From an uncultured Ruminococcus sp. (GTDB taxonomy: Bacteria > Bacillota > Clostridia > Oscillospirales > Ruminococcaceae), in contig CANOIR010000024.1 in the NCBI GenBank assembly GCA_947566125.1, positions 1 through 32,447 of the forward strand: 32,447 nucleotides of DNA, written 5' to 3'. Every line of letters starts with the position of its first letter. Positions within the stretch are counted from its first letter, which is position 1. Below the pieces are notes generated by a model, which searched no databases, was not told the origin of the DNA, and was given only the letters and a program-made list of their open reading frames with translations. A program made the position numbers and the translations under genes. This document shows positions 25,130 through 32,447 of the stretch, piece after piece.

Positions 25130-26434
25130 ATGAGAAATTATAAAACTCAAATGGAAGCTGCCAAAAAAATGATAATCACACCCGAAATGAAGGCTGTGGC
25201 TCTAAAGGAATATCGCACAGAAGAGGAGATCAGAGAACTCGTTGCAAAAGGACAAGTAGCAATTTGTGCAAATAAACTTCACACTTGCCTTGAACCAAAC
25301 GGTGTTGGTTCTATGCTGCGTACTAAAATAAACGTAAATCTTGGTGTATCAAAAGACTGCAAAGATTATGATGTAGAAATGAAAAAGGTAATGGCTGCTG
25401 TAGATATGGGAGCAGAGGCTATAATGGATCTATCCTCTCATGGCAACACCCAGCCGTTTAGAAAAAAGCTTACAAGTGAATGTCCTGCCATGATAGGAAC
25501 TGTACCTGTATATGACAGCGTTATTCACTATCAAAGAGATCTTGCAACACTTACTGCTAAAGATTTCATCGATGTAGTCAGACTTCATGCTGAAGATGGA
25601 GTGGATTTTTTAACACTTCATTGCGGTATTACACGTAAAACAATTGATCAAATAAAGAAACATAAGAGAAAGATGAATATTGTTTCACGTGGCGGTTCAC
25701 TCGTATTTGCATGGATGAGTATGACCGGAGAAGAAAATCCATTTTACGAATACTTTGATGAAATTTTGGATATATGCCGTGAGTATGATGTAACCATATC
25801 ACTTGGCGATGCTTGCCGTCCGGGATGTATTGCTGATGCAAGTGACGTTTGCCAGATAGAGGAACTTGTAAGACTTGGCGAACTTACAAAACGTGCATGG
25901 GAAAAAGACGTTCAGGTAATGGTTGAAGGTCCAGGACATATGCCTCTTGACCAAATAGCAGCTAATATGAAACTTCAGCAAACAATTTGCATGGGTGCTC
26001 CGTTTTATGTTCTTGGCCCTCTTGTAACAGATATTGCTCCGGGCTATGATCATATAACATCAGCTATAGGCGGTGCTGTAGCTGCAAGTGCAGGAGCTGC
26101 ATTCCTTTGTTATGTTACACCGGCTGAACATCTTGCACTTCCAAATATCGATGATGTTAAGCAAGGAATCATCGCCTCTAAAATAGCAGCTCATGCGGCT
26201 GATATAGCAAAGAAAATTCCACACGCAATGGATGTTGATAATGCTATGGCAGATGCCAGAAAAAATTTCGATTGGGAAAAACAATGGGAATGTTCTATAG
26301 ATCCGGAAACTGCAAAGGCTATACGTGACAGCAGAGCACCTGAACATGAGGACAGCTGTTCTATGTGCGGAAAATTCTGTGCGGTAAGAAGCATGAACAA
26401 GGCTTTAAACGGAGAATATATTGATATATTATAA
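25130..26434 (+). CDS. thiC: Phosphomethylpyrimidine synthase ThiC (short form)
   Basis: A 434-residue non-canonical radical SAM enzyme that rearranges aminoimidazole ribotide (AIR) to HMP phosphate. AIR is the product of PurM, encoded in the purine operon of this window. Marks are [74 protein letters not shown] and the C-terminal cluster cysteines C410/C413/C417 in [13 protein letters not shown]. The spacing is CX2CX3C, one residue less than the CX2CX4C usually quoted (CSMCGPKFC in many bacteria). The AGGAATTAAAATAAT ribosome site precedes the ATG. No terminator is seen in the 22 bases before hydG. Confidence 0.95.
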   Translation: MRNYKTQMEAAKKMIITPEMKAVALKEYRTEEEIRELVAKGQVAICANKLHTCLEPNGVGSMLRTKINVNLGVSKDCKDYDVEMKKVMAAVDMGAEAIMDLSSHGNTQPFRKKLTSECPAMIGTVPVYDSVIHYQRDLATLTAKDFIDVVRLHAEDGVDFLTLHCGITRKTIDQIKKHKRKMNIVSRGGSLVFAWMSMTGEENPFYEYFDEILDICREYDVTISLGDACRPGCIADASDVCQIEELVRLGELTKRAWEKDVQVMVEGPGHMPLDQIAANMKLQQTICMGAPFYVLGPLVTDIAPGYDHITSAIGGAVAASAGAAFLCYVTPAEHLALPNIDDVKQGIIASKIAAHAADIAKKIPHAMDVDNAMADARKNFDWEKQWECSIDPETAKAIRDSRAPEHEDSCSMCGKFCAVRSMNKALNGEYIDIL

Positions 26435-26456
26435 AATAAAAAAGAGGTAAGTTAAA

Positions 26457-27875
26457 TTGTATGATGTAAAGTCACTCAAAGCAGAAGAGTTTATATCCCA
26501 CGAAGAAATTCTGGATACACTTAAATTTGCAGAGGAAAACAAAGAAAACATTTCACTTATAAGAAAAATCCTTGACAAAGCAAAGCTAAAAAAAGGTCTG
26601 TCACATCGTGAAGCCTCTGTTCTGCTTGCTTGCGAAGATAAGGACATTCAAGATGAAATATTCTTGCTGGCTCAAAAAATAAAAGAGTATTATTACGGCA
26701 AAAGAATTGTAATGTTTGCACCGCTTTATCTCTCAAATTACTGTATCAATGGCTGTGTATATTGTCCTTATCATAAAAGCAGCAATGGTATTGTAAGAAG
26801 AAAATTAACTCAAGATGAAATACGCCGTGAAGTAATCGCCTTGGAAAATATTGGTCATAAGCGAATTGCTATTGAAGCCGGAGAAGACCCTGTTAATAAT
26901 CCTATAGAATATATTCTTGAATCAATAAAAACTATTTACAGTGTTCATCATAAAAACGGTGATATAAGACGTGTAAATGTAAATATCGCTGCCACTACTG
27001 TAGAAAATTATAGAAAACTTCATGATGCCGGAATAGGTACATATATACTTTTTCAGGAAACATATCACAAGGAAAGCTATGAAAAACTTCATCCAACAGG
27101 TCCTAAGTCAAATTATGCATATCATACAGAGGCTATGGACAGAGCTATGGAAGGCGGCATTGATGACGTTGGTCTTGGAGTGTTATTTGGACTGGAAAAA
27201 TATTCCTATGAATTTGCAGGACTTTTAATGCACGCCGAACACCTTGAAGCTGTTCACGGTGTTGGACCGCATACTATAAGTATGCCCAGAATAAGACAAG
27301 CTGAAGGAATCGATCCTGATTCTTTCTGCAATGGAATAAGTGATGATATATTTGCAAAAATATGTGCAATTATAAGAATTGCAGTACCATATACAGGTAT
27401 GATTATTTCTACAAGAGAAAGTCAATCAGTGAGAGAACGTGTACTTAAGCTTGGAATTTCACAGATAAGCGGAGGTTCAAGAACTACAGTTGGCGGTTAT
27501 GAAACTGAAGAATATGAGGATGACGGCTCGGAACAATTTGATATAATAGACAGAAGAAGTCTTGATGAAGTTGTTCAATGGCTCATTCAACTTGGATATA
27601 TTCCAAGCTTTTGCACTGCTTGTTATAGAGAAGGACGAACTGGCGACAGGTTTATGTCACTTTGCAAAAGCGGTCAGATAAGCAATTGCTGTCATCCTAA
27701 TGCACTCATGACCTTAATGGAATATTTAGAAGATTATGCATCATCTGAAACAAAAAATGAAGGCATAAAGCTTATAGAAAAGGAACTTATGAATATTCCT
27801 TCTGAAAAGATTCGTAAAATAGCAGGAGAAAACATTGAGAAAATAAAATCCGGCAGCAGGGATTTTAGATTTTAG
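26457..27875 (+). CDS. hydG: [FeFe] hydrogenase H-cluster maturase HydG (radical SAM tyrosine lyase)
   Basis: A 472-residue radical SAM enzyme that splits tyrosine and supplies the CO and CN ligands of the hydrogenase H-cluster as an Fe(CO)2(CN)-cysteine synthon. The N-terminal cluster motif is C96/C100/C103 (NYCINGCVYC). The C-terminal auxiliary cluster motif CX2CX22C is C386/C389/C412, which separates HydG from ThiH. Length is typical. The start is TTG at 26457, behind AAGAGG at a 9-base distance; the nearby ATG is out of frame and meets a stop at once. It follows thiC by 22 bases with no promoter or terminator visible, so it seems to be read from the TPP-controlled operon, with hydF next. 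Confidence 0.96.
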   Translation: MYDVKSLKAEEFISHEEILDTLKFAEENKENISLIRKILDKAKLKKGLSHREASVLLACEDKDIQDEIFLLAQKIKEYYYGKRIVMFAPLYLSNYCINGCVYCPYHKSSNGIVRRKLTQDEIRREVIALENIGHKRIAIEAGEDPVNNPIEYILESIKTIYSVHHKNGDIRRVNVNIAATTVENYRKLHDAGIGTYILFQETYHKESYEKLHPTGPKSNYAYHTEAMDRAMEGGIDDVGLGVLFGLEKYSYEFAGLLMHAEHLEAVHGVGPHTISMPRIRQAEGIDPDSFCNGISDDIFAKICAIIRIAVPYTGMIISTRESQSVRERVLKLGISQISGGSRTTVGGYETEEYEDDGSEQFDIIDRRSLDEVVQWLIQLGYIPSFCTACYREGRTGDRFMSLCKSGQISNCCHPNALMTLMEYLEDYASSETKNEGIKLIEKELMNIPSEKIRKIAGENIEKIKSGSRDFRF

Positions 27876-27887
27876 GAGATAATATAT

Positions 27888-29105
27888 ATGAATAATACTC
27901 CATCATCTGAAAGAATAAATATATGCCTTTTTGGTGCAGTGAATTCGGGAAAATCAAGCCTTATGAATGCTGTAACTGCTCAAGATGCATCAATTGTATC
28001 AGATATAAAAGGAACTACTACCGACCCTGTACGTAAATCTATGGAACTGCTTCCTCTGGGTGCTGTAATGTTTTATGACACCGCCGGATTTGATGACGAA
28101 TCTTCTGCTGGTGATTTAAGACTTCGCAAAACATATGAAATACTGAGAAGGACTGACATTGCTGTACTTGTTGTAGATATAATATCCGGCATAGGCGGCA
28201 GTGACAAAAATATAATAGATGAATTCAATAAACGCAGTATACCATATGTGATAGCATACAATAAAGCTGATTTGTTAAGTCCTCAAGATTTTAAATCAAA
28301 GAATAAATACGAATTCAACGAGATAAATGTAAGTGCTAAAACCAACTATGCTATAGATGATTTAAAAAAACTTATATGCAGTGTATATTTGAAAAGTATT
28401 GAGAAAAATACACCAATGTACAAAAGCGTTACAGACGGACTTGTAAAACGTGAAAGCATCGTTATTCTTGTAACTCCAATTGACGATTCAGCTCCAAAGG
28501 GAAGACTTATCTTGCCGCAGGTACAGACTTTGCGTTCTCTTCTGGATTCATTTGCGATAACTATAACTGTTCAGCCGTCTGAACTTTCCGCTGCTCTAAA
28601 AATGCTGAATCGCAAGCCAGATATTGTAATAACAGACAGCCAGGCATTTTCATATGTCAAGGATATTGTTCCTGTTGATGTACCGCTTACATCATTTTCT
28701 ATTTTAATGGCAAGGTATAAAGGAGTGCTTTCGCAGGCAATAGAGGACATTGAAACTTTAAAATCGCTTAAAGACGGAGATTGTATTCTTATATCTGAAG
28801 GCTGTACTCATCACAGACAGTGTGGAGATATTGCAAGAGATAAACTTCCCAAATGGATAGAAAATTTTACAGGCAAAAAACTCCTGTTTGAATTTACATC
28901 AGGAGAAACATTTCCTGACAATATAAAAAAATATTCTCTTATAGTACATTGCGGCGGATGTATGCTAAGAAGTCTTGAAGTAGAATACAGAAGAAAATTT
29001 GCCAAATCCCAAGGAATACCTTTTACAAACTATGGTATACTCATTGCAGAAGTAAATGGAATATTAGAACGAAGCCATCGTTTATTCAAAAATAAAAAAG
29101 TTTGA
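27888..29105 (+). CDS. hydF: [FeFe] hydrogenase H-cluster maturation GTPase HydF
   Basis: A 405-residue scaffold GTPase on which the 2Fe subcluster is assembled before transfer to the hydrogenase. The GTPase domain (about 8-175) shows G1 GAVNSGKSSLMNAV, G2 region GTTTDPV, G3 DTAGFDD and G4 YNKADLL. The C-terminal metal-binding set is C306-x-H308 and H354-C355-x2-C358 (EGCTHHRQC, HCGGCM), matching the HydF pattern. Length is typical. The ribosome site is GGAGATAATATAT, 12 bases after hydG. The partner maturase HydE is not in the window. A promoter for the hydrogenase gene follows it, with no terminator. Confidence 0.96.
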   Translation: MNNTPSSERINICLFGAVNSGKSSLMNAVTAQDASIVSDIKGTTTDPVRKSMELLPLGAVMFYDTAGFDDESSAGDLRLRKTYEILRRTDIAVLVVDIISGIGGSDKNIIDEFNKRSIPYVIAYNKADLLSPQDFKSKNKYEFNEINVSAKTNYAIDDLKKLICSVYLKSIEKNTPMYKSVTDGLVKRESIVILVTPIDDSAPKGRLILPQVQTLRSLLDSFAITITVQPSELSAALKMLNRKPDIVITDSQAFSYVKDIVPVDVPLTSFSILMARYKGVLSQAIEDIETLKSLKDGDCILISEGCTHHRQCGDIARDKLPKWIENFTGKKLLFEFTSGETFPDNIKKYSLIVHCGGCMLRSLEVEYRRKFAKSQGIPFTNYGILIAEVNGILERSHRLFKNKKV

Positions 29106-29114
29106 AAAAATCTA

Positions 29115-29143
29115 TTTACACTTTCTAATGATTGTGGTATAAT
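29115..29143 (+). promoter_or_regulatory. Extended -10 promoter of the [FeFe] hydrogenase gene
   Basis: -35 TTTACA (29115-29120, five of six), 17-bp spacer, -10 TATAAT (29138-29143), with TG at 29135-29136 forming an extended -10 element. It gives the hydrogenase gene its own start, independent of the thi-hydGF transcript, with a leader of about 30 bases. Confidence 0.8.
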
Positions 29144-29177
29144 ATATATATAAAAATTCCCGTTCAGGAGGATATAT

Positions 29178-30626
29178 ATGGTTACAAATGACGGTACAAT
29201 TATTAAAATTAAACATGAAGTATTAAGTGAGGTTGCTAAGCTTGTATTTGACGGCAAGTTTGAAGAAGAAAAGGATGAGCTTCCATACAAGCTTATGCCA
29301 GGACCTCGTGCAAAATATCGCTGCTGTGTATATAAAGAACGTGAGATCGTAAGACAAAGAATTCGCCTTGCAGAAGGAAAAAATGCAGACGGTGCTGTAA
29401 ATGATTTGATCGTTCAAGTTGTACGTGCTGCCTGTGAAGAATGCCCTATTTCACGTTATGTTGTAACAGATAACTGCCAAAAATGTATGGGACACGCTTG
29501 TCAGCAGGTTTGTAAGTTTAATGCAATTGATATAGGAAGAAACCGTGCACATATTGACCCAGGTAAATGTAAGGAATGCGGAAAATGCGCTCAGGCTTGC
29601 CCTTATAATGCTATTGCCGATCTTATAAGACCATGTAAAAAAAGCTGTCCTGTAGGTGCAATTACTATGGACGAATATGGAGTTTGTCAAATTGATGAAA
29701 CTAAATGCATCGAATGCGGTCAATGTATACATAGCTGTCCTTTTGGAGCATTGAGTTCAAAGGCTAATCTGGTTCAGGTATGCCGTGATCTTGTAGACGG
29801 TAAACGTGTAGTTGCAATGATAGCTCCATCATGGGAAGGTCAATTTGGACCTGATATTACAGTTACAAGCTGGAGAAACGTTCTTAAAGAAGCCGGTTTT
29901 GATGATTTGATAGAAGTAGCTCTCGGTGGTGATATGACTGCATATTCAGAGGCCAAAGAATGGAGCGAAGCATATAAAAACGGTATAAAGAAAACCACTT
30001 CCTGCTGTCCGGCGTTTGTAAATATGATAGAAAAGCACTTCCCTACTCTTAAAGATGCTATGTCTGAAACTGTATCTCCCATGTGCGGTGTTTCCAGAAT
30101 GCTAAAATCACTTGACCCTGATGTAAAGACTGTATTTATAGGTCCTTGCATTGCTAAAAAAAGTGAGATCAACAGCCATAAAATCAAAGGAAATGTTGAT
30201 TATGCACTTACGTTCGGTGAAATACGTGCTATTATAAGAGCAAAAGGCTTGACTTTAAAGCCGGCTGAAAATGAACAACAGGACGGAAGTATATTTGGCA
30301 AACGATTTGGAAATAACGGTGGCGTTACAGATGCGGTTGTGGAATGTATGAAAGAACAGGGCGTTGAAGAAACTGTAAATGTTTATAAGTGCGATGGCGG
30401 TGCTGAATGTAAAAAGGCTCTTACTCTTTTGAAAGTGGGAAGACTGCCTGCTGATTTTGTTGAAGGTATGATCTGCACTGGCGGCTGTGTGGGAGGTCCA
30501 AGCCGTCACAGTGACCCTGTAAATATTAAGAAAGACAGAGAAAAACTTCTTTCCGAAGCAGACAGCAGAAATGTCGAAGAAAACCTTAAGCGAACAGGTG
30601 CTATTAACATTGATATGAAACGATAA
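29178..30626 (+). CDS. Monomeric [FeFe] hydrogenase, group B-like, with ferredoxin-type clusters
   Basis: A 482-residue cytoplasmic iron hydrogenase that probably disposes of fermentation electrons as H2 with ferredoxin as donor. The N-terminal part carries cysteine sets C100/C103/C108/C112, C131/C134/C137/C141, C153/C157 and C177/C180/C183/C187, consistent with several Fe-S clusters. The H-cluster motifs are L1 TSCCPAF (C266 as proton-transfer Cys, C267 as ligand), L2 GPCIAKKSE (C314) and L3 MICTGGCVGG (C443, C447). Gly in place of Met before the L2 PC, and GGCVGGP instead of the group A GGCxxGGGQP form, point to group B. The ATG has AGGAGG 6-7 bases upstream. It is followed by a strong terminator. 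The role as H2 producer, H2 user or sensor is not decided by sequence. Confidence 0.93.
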   Translation: MVTNDGTIIKIKHEVLSEVAKLVFDGKFEEEKDELPYKLMPGPRAKYRCCVYKEREIVRQRIRLAEGKNADGAVNDLIVQVVRAACEECPISRYVVTDNCQKCMGHACQQVCKFNAIDIGRNRAHIDPGKCKECGKCAQACPYNAIADLIRPCKKSCPVGAITMDEYGVCQIDETKCIECGQCIHSCPFGALSSKANLVQVCRDLVDGKRVVAMIAPSWEGQFGPDITVTSWRNVLKEAGFDDLIEVALGGDMTAYSEAKEWSEAYKNGIKKTTSCCPAFVNMIEKHFPTLKDAMSETVSPMCGVSRMLKSLDPDVKTVFIGPCIAKKSEINSHKIKGNVDYALTFGEIRAIIRAKGLTLKPAENEQQDGSIFGKRFGNNGGVTDAVVECMKEQGVEETVNVYKCDGGAECKKALTLLKVGRLPADFVEGMICTGGCVGGPSRHSDPVNIKKDREKLLSEADSRNVEENLKRTGAINIDMKR

Positions 30627-30646
30627 ATTAAAAATCTATAAAAACC

Positions 30647-30684
30647 AAAAGCAAGCAGCTGACTTTTTCAGCTGCTTGCTTTTA
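30647..30684 (+). terminator. Rho-independent terminator after the hydrogenase gene
   Basis: Long stem AAGCAAGCAGCTGA (30649-30662) / TCAGCTGCTTGCTT (30668-30681), 5-nt loop, then a T-rich tail. The A-rich left arm could let it also work in the opposite direction. Positions 30685-30808 are AT-rich with nothing else recognisable. Confidence 0.9.
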
Positions 30685-30808
30685 TTGTATAGAAAATATG
30701 TTTTATATTATAATAAAAATACAATATTAAATTAAAATAATAAATTTAAGATGTGCGTGAAATGTCATATGAAAATAAGTTATTAGAATTAAATTGAATA
30801 AAAGTCTC

Positions 30809-30837
30809 TTGACAATATGTCCGAAATCGGATATAAT
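30809..30837 (+). promoter_or_regulatory. Consensus sigma-A promoter of the marR-MATE unit
   Basis: Perfect -35 TTGACA (30809-30814), 17-bp spacer, perfect -10 TATAAT (30832-30837). The start is expected near 30844, 36 bases before the marR ATG. The spacer holds a palindrome described separately. Confidence 0.88.
30820..30831. promoter_or_regulatory. Palindromic operator candidate inside the marR promoter
   Basis: TCCGA-AA-TCGGA is a perfect inverted repeat lying between the -35 and -10 boxes, where a bound dimeric repressor would block RNA polymerase. MarR proteins usually bind such palindromes in their own promoter, so this is the likely autoregulatory site. Confidence 0.6.
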
Positions 30838-30879
30838 TATAAAATACAATATATAAATATTAAATATGGAGTGTTATAA

Positions 30880-31320
30880 ATGGAAAAATTAAACAGTGAA
30901 TTAAGACAATATAACTATATGTTGAGTGAAATTGATAATCTGTACCATGAAATTGCAGTCAAATCCGAAATTTCCGACAGTGTTCAATGCATTCTTTATA
31001 TTGTTTACGATAAGGGAAATCGTTGCTTGCAAAGTGACATTTACAAGCAATCCGGAATTAGCCGTCAAACTGTAAACTCCGCAATAAAACAATTGGAACA
31101 GGAAGATATGGTCTATCTGTAAAATGGAAAAGGACGTAATACTATTGTATGTCTGACGGAAAAAGGGCAGAATTTTGCAAAGGAAAAAATCGAACCACTT
31201 TACAAAATCGAAAATGAAATCTTTGAAGAATGGACAAAGGAAGAAATAAAAACTTATCTAAATCTTACATTAAGATATCGAGATACATTAAAATCTAAAA
31301 TTAAGGAGTTGTTTTTATGA
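30880..31320 (+). pseudogene. MarR-family regulator gene interrupted by an in-frame stop
   Basis: The frame from the ATG at 30880 encodes a MarR N-terminal helix and helix-turn-helix (DIYKQSGISRQTVNSAIKQL, ending QEDMVYL at residue 80), then a TAA at 31120-31122. The same frame continues for another 65 codons that read as the rest of a MarR protein: the wing NGKGRNTIVCLTEKGQNF, then a dimerisation helix ending in KSKIKELFL before TGA at 31318-31320. A normal YLENGKGRN-like reading suggests one base change to TAA (for example from GAA). No frameshift is needed and no in-frame restart is evident. The intact protein would be about 146 residues, typical for MarR. The true end overlaps the MATE start (ATGA). 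A sequencing error is the main alternative. Confidence 0.85.
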
Positions 31321-32447
31321 ACAACAAAAAAATACAAATTCAATTATCCGATCACTTTAATTACAGAAAACTGATCAGCTTTACATTGCCTTCTATAATT
31401 ATGATGATATTCACTTCGATTTATAGTGTCGTGGATGGATTTTTTGTTTCAAATTTTGCAGGTAAAACACCTTTTACAGCAATAAATCTTATAATGCCTT
31501 TTTTGATGATATTAGGTGCTATTGGTTTTATGTTTGGTACAGGCGGAAGTGCGATTATTGCAAAAACTATAGGTGAAGGAAAACGTGAACAAGCTTGTCG
31601 TTTCTTTTCTCTATTTATATATATTTCAATTTTTATAGGAATTATAGTTGCCATACTTGGAATTATATTTTTGCGTCCGGTGGCATCTGCCCTTGGTGCT
31701 AGGGACGAACTTTTAGAAAATTGTGTACGTTACGGACAAATTATTTTAATCGCACTTCCAGCATTTATGCTACAGTATGAGTTTCAAAGCTTTTTTGTAG
31801 CAGCTGGAAAACCAAAGCTTGGACTATGGGTTACAATTATGGCAGGAGTTACAAACATAATTCTGGATGCACTTTTAACAGGTTGGCTTTCACTTGGACT
31901 TGAAGGTGCAGCAATTGCTACAGCTGTAAGTCAATGCGTAGGTGGCATTATTCCTGTAATTTATTTCGTACGACCGAATTCCAGCCTACTTAAATTAAAA
32001 AAGACAAAATTAAATGGCAAAGTAATATTAAAAGCCTGTACTAATGGTTCGTCTGAACTTTTAAGCAATATTTCTATGTCATTTGTAAGTATGCTTTATA
32101 ATTTTCAGCTTATCAAGTATTCAGGAACTGATGGTGTTGCAGCCTATGGCGTACTGATGTATGTAAACATGATTTTTCTTGCAGCATTCATTGGATATTC
32201 TGTTGGTACTGCACCAATTATAAGTTACAATTATGGTTCAGAAAATTTTGATGAACTAAAAAATCTGTTGAAAAAAAGCACAATAATTATAAGTGCTTTT
32301 TCAGTGTTTATGCTAATTGCATCAGAACTTTTAGCACGACCATTAGCACAAATTTTCGTAGGTTATGACAAACAACTTATGGACATGACATTAAGAGGAT
32401 TTTTATTTTATTCATTCTCATTCTTATTTGCCGGATTTGCAATTTTC
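31317..32447 (+). CDS. MATE-family multidrug efflux transporter (3' end beyond window)
   Basis: An open frame from the ATG at 31317 to the window edge, 377 codons without a stop; family members are about 440-460 residues, so roughly the last 70-80 are missing. It is a polytopic membrane protein with about ten visible helices. The first MATE repeat has IYSVVDGFFVSNFAG and GTGGSAIIAKTIGEGKREQA, followed by FVAAGKPKLGLWVTIMAGVTNIILDALL. The second half repeats the pattern (GTDGVAAYGVLMYVNMIF, GTAPIISYNYGSENFDELK). It resembles MepA-type exporters that expel cationic drugs using Na+ or H+. The ribosome site AAGGAG lies 8 bases upstream, within the end of the marR frame, with a 4-base ATGA overlap that indicates one operon. 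Confidence 0.92.
   Translation, partial: MNNKKIQIQLSDHFNYRKLISFTLPSIIMMIFTSIYSVVDGFFVSNFAGKTPFTAINLIMPFLMILGAIGFMFGTGGSAIIAKTIGEGKREQACRFFSLFIYISIFIGIIVAILGIIFLRPVASALGARDELLENCVRYGQIILIALPAFMLQYEFQSFFVAAGKPKLGLWVTIMAGVTNIILDALLTGWLSLGLEGAAIATAVSQCVGGIIPVIYFVRPNSSLLKLKKTKLNGKVILKACTNGSSELLSNISMSFVSMLYNFQLIKYSGTDGVAAYGVLMYVNMIFLAAFIGYSVGTAPIISYNYGSENFDELKNLLKKSTIIISAFSVFMLIASELLARPLAQIFVGYDKQLMDMTLRGFLFYSFSFLFAGFAIF

Noticed and set aside
30960..30980. TCCGAAATTTCCGA inside marR as a second operator
   Set aside because: It is a direct, not inverted, repetition within coding sequence and probably chance.
30880..31122. An 80-residue complete small MarR-like protein
   Set aside because: The frame continues past the TAA as clear MarR sequence to a stop that overlaps the next start, so it is a broken gene, not a natural short protein.

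Overview
The window looks like the chromosome of a low-GC, anaerobic, cellulose-degrading Firmicute of the Ruminococcus type. This is an inference from content: a secreted GH9 cellulase with a CBM3 module, a threonine-rich linker and a C-terminal dockerin (a cellulosome component); a monomeric [FeFe] hydrogenase with its maturases HydG and HydF; AT-rich spacers; strong AGGAGG-type ribosome sites; and sigma-A promoters close to consensus. No rRNA, tRNA, CRISPR array, transposase or phage gene was seen.

Layout. Positions 1-14,500 are read almost wholly on the minus strand. From right to left they hold: a short orphan protein with its own promoter; a GT2 glycosyltransferase overlapping a membrane-anchored WG-repeat-like protein; a purine operon in transcription order purE-purC-purF-purM-purN-purO-purH(transformylase only)-purD, with uvrC at its tail and a terminator at about 2340-2380; a separate unit rsmD-coaD-coiled-coil protein with its own promoter; and an Lrp/AsnC regulator ending in a terminator. 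From 14,600 on everything is on the plus strand: an AGCS sodium:amino-acid symporter; the GH9-CBM3-dockerin enzyme; a beta-CASP metallo-hydrolase; a TPP riboswitch with terminator followed by thiS-thiF-thiG-thiH-thiE-thiD-thiC; hydG and hydF directly behind thiC; a group B-like [FeFe] hydrogenase with its own promoter and terminator; and a marR gene broken by one in-frame stop, followed by a MATE efflux gene that runs off the window.

How the genes work together. The purine block covers most steps from PRPP to IMP (purL/purQ/purS and purB are not here). It has two unusual parts: a PurF whose glutaminase domain has lost its N-terminal cysteine and other catalytic residues while the phosphoribosyltransferase half is intact, and a PurH function split into a free AICAR transformylase plus an archaeal-type PurO cyclohydrolase. 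The thiamine block makes both precursor halves and joins them. Its last gene runs without a visible terminator or promoter into hydG and hydF, so H-cluster maturation may be partly under TPP control. ThiH and HydG are both tyrosine-cleaving radical SAM enzymes.

The observations most worth following are the glutaminase-dead PurF, the thi-hyd linkage, the marR nonsense mutation with an intact operator-like palindrome ahead of a drug-efflux gene, and a 28-bp hairpin sequence present twice, 16 kb apart, that acts as a terminator in opposite senses. No intergenic stretch exceeds 300 bases; the longer ones are described below.
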